A DNA stretch of 64,000 bases from Mastigamoeba balamuthi (taxonomy: Eukaryota; Evosea; Mastigamoebida; Mastigamoebidae). The notes under the pieces are model-generated. The model did no database searches. It worked only from the letters and a program-made list of their open reading frames with translations, and had not been told where the DNA came from. Below are positions 22,402-34,176 of the stretch, piece by piece. Where the stretch lies: the NCBI GenBank assembly GCA_902651635.1, contig CACRSC010000005.1, positions 236,471-300,470 of the forward strand. The letters run 5' to 3'. Position numbers and translations under genes: made by a program. Positions within the stretch are counted from its first letter, which is position 1; each line of letters starts with the position of its first letter.

Positions 22402-23112
22402 CTCCCCTCCCCTTGCCTTGTTCGTTGTCCCAAATATCTTCTCCCCAAAGAATCTTCCCTGCGAGATATCTCAGATTTGCCCTGTCGGAACCCACCGTGG
22501 GGCTGCACGGCCGGCGTGCACGAGCACCGGTCCCAGTGGTGGCAGACAACTGGCGTGAGTGGACGGCGTGTCAATGCAGGCTTTGGAAATCCGTCCATAA
22601 CCGGCGCCCGAGAGAAAACTGGGGCTGGGGCCTTTGGCTTTCGATCAGTCCTGGTCGCGGGGCTCTGCACCGCTGCAGGTCCCTGTGCCAGCGCTGCGGT
22701 GGCGCGTGGCCCTGCGCTGCCAACCGAATGTGTGCTGCGTCTGCGGTGTGGACAGGGCTGCTGGTGGCCGAGGGATGGCTGGCTGGTCGCCCACAGTCGT
22801 CCCGCACGGCCACCCCACGCAGGCAGCACTCCGCTGGCGTGGCACACCTGCCAATGGGGCGGCCAGGCGGCAGCACGCGAGCCGCGCCTTGCCCGATTTC
22901 GTGTCAAGATGCGGTGAAATGCGTTCACGCAGTGACGTTTTCCCATAAGGGGCCGCCCCTTTAAACACGCCGTCCCCGATCGGTGCAGTGCACGCATTTC
23001 CCAAGCGGGGCGCGAAATCCTGGGCCGTTGAGATCATAAGCGCGGTGCGATCCACACAGCCCTCAGTTCACAAAGCAGAGGCCACCCATCACACACTCTG
23101 GTCCGTGCGAAT
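22402..23112. other. Divergent spacer between the UBX gene and the first M6 protease gene
   Basis: 711 bases without a convincing gene. The first 90 bases hold the GATATC/GAATCT word cluster. TTTAAA at about 22961 lies roughly 150 bases before the protease start codon and could be a core-promoter element. Confidence 0.4.
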
Positions 23113-26100
23113 ATGCGCTTGCGTGCGACTGCTGCTGCTGCCGCGCTCGTGGCCGCCTCGCTGGCGGCCCTCGTGGCGGCCTACCCCGCGAATCCAGGCC
23201 CCTACGACCTCCCCCTGCCCGACGGCACCTCGCTGAGGGTCTGGGCCACCGGCGACGAGTGTACGGCCCCCGCCAGCACCTTCAATACCGCCCCAACGGC
23301 TAATTGCATCGCGGGTCCGTAAAACGCAGTCAGCGGCCCCCGCTACGTCGACGCCGAGGGCAGGAACGTCCACGTGCACGAGGACGGTACCCCCGCGTAC
23401 TACGACCCAACCGGCGAGCCCGGGGCGCCGCTGCAGTCGCGGAGGCACGCGGCGGAACAGTCCAAGTGGAGCCCGCGGTCGATGCCCGACGAGTGGGACG
23501 CGGGGCCCCGCAGGCTGCGGACGCGCTTCAACGAGGCCCTCGCAGCCTCGGCTGCCAAGCGCGCCAAGGCCCACGCCACGGAGCCCCTGGTCTTTGTTCT
23601 CGTGCAGTACCCGGACTTCGCGTCGAGGCCCGGCCTGAACGAGCAGTGCGTTTTCAAAGCCGCATTTTCAGTTTTCACCCTGCGAAATTTCAACTTTGAG
23701 TTCACCGTCTTTGGGGCTCAAACCAACCGCTTGCCTGCCCGCCTCGCCAACGGACAGCATACAGAAGATGGCGTTCAACGCGAGCTATGTCTCCAACGAG
23801 GGCGACACGATCAACTCGTACTACGCGGCACAGTCCAAGAACAAGTTTCAGTTCACGCGGGCCAAGGAGACCTCGGGCACCGCCGACGACGGCGTCATCG
23901 GCCCCGTCACGGTCAACTGCTCGTGGGTCAACCAGTCGGGCTGGGGCGCGTCGCCCGACTACAGCTGCCTGCAGAGGAAGGGCCTCCTGGCCGCGGCGCC
24001 GTTCCTGGACCTCAAGTCGCTTGACCTCAACGGCGACAACTTCATCTCGGGCGACGAGCTGCACGTCGTCCTCGTCATCGCCGGCGGCGACGCGGGGTCG
24101 CTGAACGCCGTGGGGTTCAGCAGGTGCCCGCACGTGTGGGGCTTCATGCAGCCCGGGGCGTGGCTCAAGGTGCAGGCGCAGGGCGTCACGTTTGGCGAGC
24201 ACGTGTTCATCGGCGAGAACGTAGACGACTGCACCGTGCCCTTCCGCATCGGCGTGCTGGCCCACGAGCTGGCGCACACGCTGACGGTGCCCGACCTCTA
24301 CGACCTCGACAAGGGCAAGAGCATCATGCGGCCGTGGTGCCTCATGGATGGCGGCAACTGGAACAACAAGGGCAACAATCCGGGGATGCTCTGCGCCTTC
24401 GCTCGCATGTACCTGGTAGGCACCGCACAGCGCCCTCACAGGCTGCTGACTGACTATTGGTAGGGATGGGTTACTCCCACAGAGGTGTCGCGGACCTCGA
24501 CGGCGGCCATCGCGCTCAAGCCGGCGTCCGTGGACTCCGAGGCTGTACGGACACAGTCGCGGCCGAGAGGCAGAGACGCTCACAGTCGACTCTGCGCAGG
24601 TTCTGCAGTTCGGGCCCAACTCCAACGGCATCGACTGGGAGTGGGGGTCGCACAGCGGCACGGGCGAGTACTTCCTCGTCGAGAACCGGCAGAAGGTGGG
24701 CTGCGACAAGTACGCGACGGGCAGCGGAGTGCTCGTGTGGCACATCAACGAGGCCTCGGCGCCCGACTCGAACAAGCTGAGCTCGCTGTCGCTGATCGTG
24801 CGCCTGCAGCGCAAGAACGAGCGCGTCAAGACGACCGACAACCCCGCCGACGACGTGCTGACCTCGTCGGCGCGCGCGTCGATCTACTGCGGGGCGAGCG
24901 GCTCGAACCAGGTCCCCAACACGCTCTTCGACAACGACTCGTCCTCGTGCGTCTCGCTGAGCGCCAGCGTCAACGCCACGTCGGGCGTCGCCCTCGTCGA
25001 GCCCTGGACCGACGCGGGCTGCGGGTCCTGCGTCTACTCGAGCGGCGCGCTGCCGGCCCCGACGCAGAAGTACAGCATCTTCGAGCTCTTCCGCTTCTCG
25101 CTGGCGCCCACCGACGGCTCGCGGCTGCTGCAGTTCACCGACGACACGCCGGTCGCCGTCGCGCTGCCCTGGAACTTCATGTTCGGCGGCAGGAACTACA
25201 GCAACGCCTACGTGTCCCCGCGGGTGCGCGCCAGCGGCCCGAGAGCCCACACACACGCGCGACTCACGAGAGGCGGGCACCTCAGGGGTTCGTCAACTTC
25301 GTGTCGGCCAACATGGGCGTCTACGGCATCGGCAGGTACCCCACGCTGGCGCCCTTCGCGACCGACAGCGAGCTGGCGCTGTCGGTCCGGACGCGGAGCG
25401 GCGCGTGCGTTGCTCCGTTCGCCGCGGGGCCGTGCTGGGTCGTGCAGTGGCAGACCAAGACCGACTTTGTGGCGCAGGCGGTGCTCTCGCAGCGGAGCGG
25501 CGACGTCTACTACGTCTTCTCGGGCAACAAGAGCAACGTCGACGCCAAGACCTACGTGTCGACGGGCATCAGCGGCGCCGCCACGTACCCCGGCGGCCTC
25601 TGGACCGACTGGGACTGGACGGACCCGCTCGGGACGGTCGTCGCGCTGCTCGTCACCCCGACGCCCCTCGGCGCCATCGCGCTGCCGTTCGAGGACACGT
25701 TCGACTCGTCGCCGTCGTCGGCGGTGCCCTCGTCGTCGATCTGGTCGCGCGTGACCTGCGGCGAGGTCGCCAGCGCCTGCGGGGCCTCGTCGGGCCGCGC
25801 CCTGACGTTCACGCCGACGATCTACCTCAACCGCAACGCTCTGACGCACGCCATCGACGTCTCTGCCTGCGCCAACGTCTCGGTCTCCTTCGTCGTCGGC
25901 CCCGCGGCTGCCGCGGCCAACTGCAGCCCCGTGTCGACGGGCGTGTACTTCGGGCCGATGCTGGGGTCGGTCAGCTACCCGCAGGCCTGGACGTGGTTCG
26001 GGGCCGGCCAGGCGCAGACGTTCCTCGCGGTGCCGCGCAAGACCAACGCGGTCTACCTCTCGTGGAACTGGATGAACGGCCCGGGCAGGTTCTTCCTCGA

Positions 26101-26311
26101 CGACCTCAGGGTCTCGTGCGCAGTCCCCAAGCCGGCGCCGGCGTCGAGCTCCTCGGCGGGCTCGCACGCGTCGCACGCGTCGTCGGCAAAGTCGTCGGGC
26201 TCGCACAAGCCGGGGGCGCAGAGCTCGTCGTCGCTGTCCGCTGCCGCTGCAACGCCCGCAGGGGTCGCTGCCGTTGCCGTGGCGCTGCTGGCCGTCTCGC
26301 TGGGGCTCTGA
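23113..26311 (+). CDS. Secreted M6-family metalloprotease, copy A
   Basis: Six exons (23113-23260, 23330-23645, 23758-24415, 24464-24544, 24600-25223, 25286-26311) give 950 residues. Order: signal peptide (about 1-23); a short PGPYDLPLPDG segment; a prodomain-like region with EPLVFVLVQYPDF; the M6 catalytic region with HELAHTLTVPDLYD (zinc site near residue 324), PWCLMDGGNW, the small exon GWVTPTEV and EYFLVENRQKVG...VLVWHINEA, as in immune inhibitor A-type M6 peptidases; a beta-type domain with KYSIFELFRFSL and LPWNFMFGG; a domain with VTCGEV...CG...ALTF...AIDVSACANVS resembling reelin subrepeats; a Ser-rich stalk; and a hydrophobic end typical of a GPI signal. Expected to be outside the cell, bound to the membrane. 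First of the tandem array. Confidence 0.88.
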
Positions 26312-26900
26312 GCGAGCGAGGGCGCCAGAGTGAGTGGGAGCACCGCTCTGAGGCTGTAACAGCGCGAGAGAACAGGAACAGCAGCACTTTGTTCTCTTGC
26401 AGTGCCACTGGCAAAACTCGGGCCGTTGATGGCTCTGGGCAGCAGCAGCAGTACCCGGTCCTGTTCTTGGGAGGGGCCCGAGCTCTCTGCGGACACGGAC
26501 TTACTGGCGCAGACAAGGGCACGCATACGAACACCGGCAGGCTCGCACCGCGGTGCAAAGCTCTTGAAGCACCGACAGCGAACTCTATTAGCGGCAGCAT
26601 TGCGTTTTCTTCCGTTTCGTTCCCCTTTACGGACATCGGAATTCGATTGATGTTCCATCGGTGCGCACAGGGTCGGCGTGATCGGCGTGCGGCGCGCCTG
26701 GCGGGACGGGTACCCCGCGATGCCCTGGCAGGGCGCGGCGGGTCCGAATTCCTGCAGAGCGAGGGCAGCGAACGACGCGGGAGCACCATTTGTGTACCGG
26801 CGCGCACATTCCGCCCGTAAGATATCAGAGCGCAGCAGAGCTCCATTTTTGGAAGAGGCTCAGTTTGCTTTTCATCAGTACTTCAGCACAACCCCTCGCT
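26312..26900. other. Spacer between protease copies A and B
   Basis: 589 bases, no gene seen. Presumably the 3' end of copy A and the promoter of copy B. Confidence 0.4.
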
Positions 26901-29900
26901 ATGCTGCGCCCGCTCGCGACGCTGCCGCTGCTGCTGGCGCTCCTCGGCGCCGCCATTGCGTATCCCGCCAACCCCGGCCCCTACGACCTCCCGCTTCCCG
27001 ACGGCTCCACTCTCCGCGTGTGGGCCACCGGCGACGAGTGTGCGCACTCCTGGCCCGCCCTGCCCCTTCCCGCCTAACTGCCACAACGCCCCAAAACAGA
27101 CACTGGCCCGCGCTACGTCGACGCCGAGGGCAGGCACGTGCTCCTCAACCGCGACGGCACCCCATCGTACTACGACGCCACAGGCGCACCGGGAGTGCCG
27201 CTGAGGTCGCGCAGGCACGCGGAGGAGCAGGCCAAGTACAGCCCCCTGTCCATGCCCGCTGAGTGGGACGCCCAGGCCCGCCACAGGCGAGCCCTATTCG
27301 ACGAGGCCCTGGCGACCACCGCGTCCAAGCGTGCCCACGCGCGTGCCACGGAGCCCCTGGTGTTCGTGCTCGTGCAGTACCCGGACTTCGCCTCGCGCTC
27401 GGGCATCAACCAGCAGTGCGGACCGCACTATTTCTCCCGAGTGGAGTTTTCAGTTCTCCCCCGTTTTTCCTCTGCCCGCCCCGCACTGGAAGTTACTCCC
27501 CTGGGCTGACCGTCCACTGCAGCATTCAGTCGGTCGTGTTCGAGGCGCCCACGACCGCAGGAGACACGGTGAACTCGTACTACGCGGTGCAGTCCAAGAA
27601 CAAGTTTCAGTTCACGCGGGCCAAGGAGACCTCGGGCACCGCCGACGACGGCGTCATCGGCCCCGTCACTGTCAACTGCTCGTGGGTCAACCAGTCGAAC
27701 TGGGGAGCGTACCCGGACTACAGCTGCGTGCAGAGGAAGGGCCTTCTGGCCGCGGCGCCGTTCCTGGACCTCAAGTCGTACGACCTCGACGGGGACAACT
27801 GGATCAACGGCACCGAGCTGCACGTCGTCCTCGTCATCGCCGGCGGCGACGCGGGGTCGCTGAACGCGGTGGGGTTCAACAGCTGTCCGCATGTGTGGGG
27901 CTTCATGCAGCCCGGCACCTACTTCAAGGTGACGGCGCAGGGCGTCACGTACGGCGAGCACGTGATTATCGGCGAGAACGCAGACGACTGCACTGTGCCC
28001 TTCCGCATCGGCGTCCTCAGCCACGAGCTGGCGCACACGCTGACGGTGCCCGACCTCTACGACGTCGGCGGCGGCAAGAGCGTCATGCGGCCGTGGTGCC
28101 TCATGGACGGCGGCAACTGGAACAACAACGGCAACAATCCCGGCATGATGTGTGCCTTCGTCCGCACCTACCTGGTTGGCCTCCGCTTTCCTCTGCCACC
28201 ACGCCTCTGTCACTCACGCGGCCTGCGCAGGGGTGGGCGACACCGACGGTGGTACCCTCGACGTCCACAGCGGCCATTACCATCCAGCCGGCCTCTGTCG
28301 ACCCCGACAATGTGAGCTCGCTGGCCGGCTCACTCTGCCTTTCATTCCAACTCCCTCACAGCCTCTCCGCTCTGCCGCCGATACAGATACTGCAGTTCGG
28401 GCCCAACCCCAACGGCATGGACTGGGAGTGGAACCTGCACAGTGGCGTGGGCGAGTACTTCCTCGTCGAGAACAGGCAGCAGCTCGGAGTCGACACATAC
28501 GCGTCAGGCAGCGGAGTGCTCGTGTGGCACGTCAACGAGGCCGCCGCGCCCGTCTCCAACACACTGAGCGCCCTGTCGCTTATCGTGAGGCCACAGCGCA
28601 AGAACCAGCGCATCGAGACGACCGGCAACCCCGCCGACGACGTGCTGACCTCGTCGACGCGCGCGTCGATGTACTGCGACTCGAACCACACGCCCAACAC
28701 GCTGCTCGACAACGACTCGCTCTCGTGCGTCTCGCTGAGCGCCACCGTAAACACGGGGACACACAACGCGGTCATCGAGCCCTGGACCGACACGCGCTGC
28801 GGGGCCTGCGTGTACGGCAGCGGGGGCATCCCAGCGCCGACGACGCAGTACAGCATCTTCGAGCAGTTTGGTTTCTCGCTGGTCCCGATGGTAAACTCCA
28901 CCGCGGTCGCGTTCACCAACGGTGCGGCCTCTGTTCCGCTGCCCTGGCCCTTCACCTTCGCCGGGACAGCCTTCAAGACCGCAATTGTCTCGAAATACGT
29001 GAGCTCGTCTCCTCGTTGGGGTCTAGTTGATTGAAAACTAACGGCAGCCGCAGGGGTTCATCAACTTCATCTCGCTAAACACCGCCAAGGACGGCAGCGG
29101 CAAGTACCCATCGATCGCGGCCTTCTCCAACGTCGTCGCCTCGTCTGTCAGCACGCGGAGCTTCACGTGTGCGGCGCCGTTCGAGGCGGTCGAGTGCTTC
29201 GCGGTGCAGTGGACCAACGGGACGATGACGACGCAGGCGGTCCTGGCGGCCTCGGGCAACGTCTACCTCGTCTACTCGGGCGACAGGAAGCAGTTCAGCT
29301 CCAGCACGTTCATCTCAACTGGCAGCGGCGGCGTCGTGACGTACCCCGGCGGCCTTTGGCAGGCGTGGGACTGGACGGAGCCCGCGGCGACCACTGTCGC
29401 CCTGCTGGCCACCCCGAGGACCGTCGGGCTCCTGAGCCTGCCCATCACCGACGCGTTCGAGTCGGCGCAGCCGTCGTCGAGGATCTGGTCGCACGTGACG
29501 TGCGGGGCGATCGGAACGACGTGCGGGTCGGCGTCGGGCAAGGCGCTGACGTTCACGCCGACGATCGACCTCAACCGCAACGCGCAGACGTACGGCATCA
29601 ACGTGACGGACTGCGCGCAGGTGTCCGTCTCGGTGGTCGTGGGGCCTGCCGCGGCATCCGGCAGCTGCACGTCCGTGTCCAAAGGCGCGTTTCTGGGGCC
29701 GATGTACGGGACGCTCTCGGTGTCGAGCTGGACATGGGTCGTCGCGGGGCACAGAACGACGCTGCTGGACATCCCCGCGGGCACCTCGACGCTGTACCTC
29801 TCGTGGAACATAATGAGCGTCGACGGCAGTTTCTACCTCGACGACCTCAACGTCACGTGCGCCGAGGTCAGGACCTCCTCCTCGGCGGCGCCGCGTGCCA

Positions 29901-30025
29901 CGAGCAGCAGCCACTCGTCGGAGCCCGACGAGCGCAAGTCCAGCACCGGCGAGATCGAGCTTCCGTCGGGGACGCCTGCCCTCTGTGCATGCGCTGTTCT
30001 GATGGTGCTCTTGATGGCCCTGTGA
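26901..30025 (+). CDS. Secreted M6-family metalloprotease, copy B
   Basis: The same six exons as copy A (26901-27039, 27100-27415, 27523-28174, 28231-28311, 28387-28998, 29054-30025) give 923 residues. The active site is HELAHTLTVPDLYD. The lengths of exons 2 (316), 4 (81) and 5 (612) equal those of copies C, D and I. Exon 2, exon 3 and part of intron 1 are almost identical to copy C, which points to recent duplication or gene conversion. The Ser-rich stalk (SSSAAPRATSSSHSSEP) is short and the C-terminal anchor signal ends LMALL-like. All catalytic residues are present, so it looks active. Confidence 0.88.
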
Positions 30026-30467
30026 GAAGAAGTAGCTGCAGCAGTCGCTGCGACTGAGAACAGCAAGTGGGGACAATAAGAACATCGTGGTTCACCTGTT
30101 GTTGGAAAACAAAAACAGTCCACAGGGAGTGGTGTACTCCCCAGCGAGCACCCGCGCAGCATCACCAGAAGTCCTGTCACATGGTACTCATCGCTACAAA
30201 GCCTCTGTGAATCAAAACTCAACGGTGCTATAATTGATAGCGTGGTTGAGTGAGGACCTGTGTCGAAAAAAGGGAAACTCTTGTTCACCGCGCATTTTGT
30301 GAGAACTGCCAAACTGGTTGTTGTCCAAAACGATGCGGCAGAGTGAAAACTGTGAAAATCAGAGAAGATCCGCACCACTTACACAGGACAAGAAAGCGCA
30401 CTCTCGAACTTCGTGTCTTTGAGTTAGAAGTCTCTGACACTCGACGCCGAAGAATACTACCACAAAT
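30026..30467. other. Spacer between protease copies B and C
   Basis: 442 bases, AT-richer than the genes, no gene seen. A weak polyadenylation-like CAATAAG lies about 50 bases after the stop of copy B. Confidence 0.4.
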
Positions 30468-33400
30468 ATGCAGAGCCAGTTTGCGACACCGCTGCTGCTG
30501 CTGCTCATCGCCTGTGTCGTGGCTTATCCTGCCAACCCCGGCCCCTACGACCTCCCGCTGCCCGACGGCTCCTCGCTGCGCGTGTGGGCCACCGGCGACG
30601 AGTGTGCGCACCTCCGTCGCTGGCCATTTCCTTGCCTAACTGCCACAACGCCCCAAAACAGACACTGGCCCGCGCTACGTCGACGCCGAGGGCAGGCACG
30701 TACTCCTCAACCGCGACGGCACCCCATCGTACTACGACGCCACAGGCGCACCGGGAGTGCCGCTGAGGTCGCGCAGGCACGCGGAGGAGCAGGCCAAGTA
30801 CAGCCCCCTGTCCATGCCCGCCGAGTGGGACGCCCAGGCCCGCCACAGGCGAGCCCTGTTCGACGACGCCCTGATGACCACCGCGTCCAAGCGTGCCCAC
30901 GCGCGTTCCACGGAGCCCCTGGTGTTCGTGCTCGTACAGTACCCGGACTACGCCTCCCGCCCGGGCATCACAGAGCAGTGCGAGCACTTTGATTCTCCCT
31001 CTTTTTTCTCCCCCACTGGGGGCTGACCGTCAACCGCAGCATTCAGTCGGTCGTGTTCGAGGCGCCCACGACCGCAGGAGACACGATAAACTCGTACTAC
31101 GCGGTGCAGTCCAAGAACAAGTTTCAGTTCACGCGGGCCAAGGAGACCTCGGGCACTGCCGACGACGGCGTCATCGGCCCCGTCACGGTCAACTGCTCGT
31201 GGGTCAACCAATCGAACTGGGGTGCGTACCCGGACTACACGTGCATCCAGAACCAGGGCCTCCTGGCCGCGGCGCCGTTCCTGGACCTCAAGTCGTACGA
31301 CCTCGACGGGGACAACTGGATCAACGGCACCGAGCTGCACGTCGTCCTCGTCATCGCCGGCGGCGACGTGGGGACGCTGAGCGCGGAGGGTATACAGAGG
31401 TGCCCGCACGTGTGGGGCTTCATGCAGCCCGGGGCGTGGTTCAAGGTGCAGGCGCAGGGCGTCACGTACGGCGAGCACGTGGTCGTCGGCGAGAATGACG
31501 GCGACTGCACTGTGCCCTTCAAGATCGGCGTGCTGGCCCACGAGCTGGCGCACACGCTGACGGTGCCTGACCTCTACGACACGGCCGGCGGCCTCGGAAT
31601 CCTGGGCCCCTGGTGCCTGATGGACGCAGGGATGTGGAATAACAAGGGCCACAACCCCGGCATGATGTCCGCCTTCGTCCGCACGTACCTGGTGGGCCGT
31701 TGTCCTCCCCGCTAAGGCCCCTCAGCAGCCTTGACACTCACGTGGCCCTAACAGGGATGGGCGACACCGGCGATGGTCTCCCCGTTGTCCACGGCGGCCA
31801 TCACGATCCAGCCGGCCTCTGTCGACCCCGACAATGTACGATCGCTGGCCAGCCTCCTCGCTCTGATTGGCCTCTCTTTGCCTGACGGTCTCCCTGCCTC
31901 GCCCGTTGGCATAGATACTGCAGTTCGGGCCCAACCCCAACGGCATGGACTGGGAGTGGTATCTTCACAGCGGCGTGGGCGAGTACTTCCTCGTCGAGAA
32001 CAGGCAGCAGCTCGGCGTCGACAAATTCGCCAACGGCAGCGGAGTACTCGTGTGGCACATCAACGAGGCAGCGCTGCCCTACTCCAACATGCTGAGCGCC
32101 ATGTCGCTGATCGTGCGGCCACAACGCAAGAACGAGCGCATGCAGTCGACCGGCAACGCCGCCGACGACGTGCTGACGTCGTCGACGCGCGCGTCGATGT
32201 ACTGCGACTCGAACCACACGCCCAACACGCTGCTCGACAACGACTCGCTCTCGTGCGTCTCGCTGAGCGCCACCGTAAACACGGTGACGCACAGCGCGGT
32301 CATCGAGCCCTGGACCGACACGAACTGCGGGGCCTGCGTGTACGGCAGCGGCGGCATCTCAGCACCGACGACGCAGTACAGCATCTTCGAGCAGTTCGGG
32401 TTCTCGCTGGTCTCGATGGTCAACGCCACCGCCGTGGCGTTCACCAACGGTGCAGCCTCTGTGCCGCTGCCCTGGCCCTTCCCCTTCGGCGGGAAAGCCT
32501 TCAAGACCGCAATCGTCTCGCAATACGTGAGCTCTTCCCCCCGCTGGGGCCCTCGGCGACAATACTGCTCACCGCCTCCGGTCGCAGGGGTTCATCAACT
32601 TCATCTCGCGCAACACCCGAAGTGACGGCAGGGGCAAGTACCCGACAATCGCTGCCTTTGCCGGCGTCGTCGCCTCGTCTGTCAGCACGCGGAGCTTCAC
32701 GTGCACGGCGCCGTTCGAGGCGGTCGAGTGCTTCGCGGTGCAGTGGACCAACGGGACGATGACGACGCAGGCGGTCCTGGCGGCCTCGGGCAACGTCTAC
32801 CTCGTCTACTCGGGCGACAGGAAGCAGTTCAGCTCCAGCACGTTCATCTCGACGGGCATCGGCGGCGTCGTGGCCTACCCAGGGGGCACACAGCAGACGT
32901 GGGTCTGGACAGATACCTCAGAGACCCCTGTCGCCCTGCTGGCCACCCCGAGGGCCGTCGGGCTCCTGAGCCTTCCCGTCACCGACGCGTTCGAGTCGGC
33001 GCAGCCGTCGTCGAGGATCTGGTCGCACGTGACGTGCGGGGCGATCGGAACGACGTGCGGGTCGGCGTCGGGCAAGGCGCTGACGTTCACTTCGACGGTC
33101 GACCTCAGCCGCAACGCGCAGACGTACGGCATCGATGTCAGGACGTGCGCGCGGGTGAGGGTAGCGGTGGACTTGGGCCCGCGTGTGGCGTTCGGCAGCT
33201 GCACGCCTGTGACGGGGGGCGCGTACTTCGCGGCCATGTTGGGGTCGGCAGTGCCGCAGTCGTGGGCGTGGGTCGACGCGGGCAACGGCACACAGGTAGT
33301 GGACATTCCCGAGGGCACCACGGCTCTGTACCTCGCGTGGAACGCGGTGGACGAGGGCATGTTCTACCTCGACGACCTCAGCGTCACGTGCGCTGAGGAC

Positions 33401-33544
33401 AGGGCCTCCTCCGGCCCTCAGGCCACGAGCAGCAGCCACTCGTCGACGCCCGCCGCCCGCGAGTCCAGCACCATCGAGCTTCCGTCGGGGTCGCCTGCCC
33501 TCTGTGCCTGCGCTGTCCTGGCGGCGCTTTCCGTGGTCCTGTGA
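30468..33544 (+). CDS. Secreted M6-family metalloprotease, copy C
   Basis: Six exons (30468-30603, 30662-30977, 31040-31691, 31755-31835, 31915-32526, 32588-33544) give 917 residues. The active site HELAHTLTVPDLYD is intact. It pairs with copy B over long near-identical stretches, but its reelin-like domain has diverged (VRVAVDLGPRVAFGSC against VSVVVGPAAASGSC-type sequence in B). This suggests conversion tracts that end inside exon 6. The signal peptide is short (about residues 1-18) and the Ser-rich stalk is brief, before a hydrophobic end. Confidence 0.88.
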
Positions 33545-33581
33545 GAAGAGGCACGCAAGTGGTGCTGGCCCGTCTCGTGAG

Positions 33582-33587
33582 AATAAA
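33582..33587 (+). terminator. Polyadenylation signal AATAAA
   Basis: AATAAA 38 bases after the stop of protease copy C, in AATAAAATGTACATAAATT context. Confidence 0.6.
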
Positions 33588-34176
33588 ATGTACATAAATT
33601 GAACGGAGGGGTGCCTCGCGTGGCTCTCCTCCTGCCGCTGGTCGCGAGCAAATGCTTGTCCTGGGGAGGGATGTGTGAGCTGTGTGTGCACGTGCGAAGC
33701 CTATGTGCAGTTACAGGAGCACTCACCGAGGCGCTTCCACCCCGCATACGCCAACGGACAGGACACGAGCAAATGCACCTCTGTGGGGGCTCCAAATCGG
33801 GTGGGTGGGGGGCCCATACCTTCCGGAAAAAGAGCTTCTATTTCAACACCTCATGACCATCCACCCCGGTCTTCCCCGCACCGCTCAAATGGTGTACCAA
33901 TAAGGCATCTTCGGACTGAAGAGAGCTTCGGTAGGTATGCCTGGCAATAGTGAAGGACAGGACTCCCATGGCCCCCAGTTTACAGCCAGGGCAACTCTGC
34001 TGCTGGCCTATCAAGAGTGAGATTCATCTGGACTATTACCAAGGATGGTGAAGAAAACTGATGTATTCCACAACTGCCCCCCTGTATACGCATTCCCCCA
34101 GCGAATCTGCGGTGCATCACCTCCGGGGCCGCTGCGCTCTCGTTTTTCACTTTTGCAAACTCTCAGCAGCGCAAAC
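33588..34176. other. Spacer between protease copies C and D
   Basis: About 590 bases, AT-richer, no gene seen. Confidence 0.4.
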
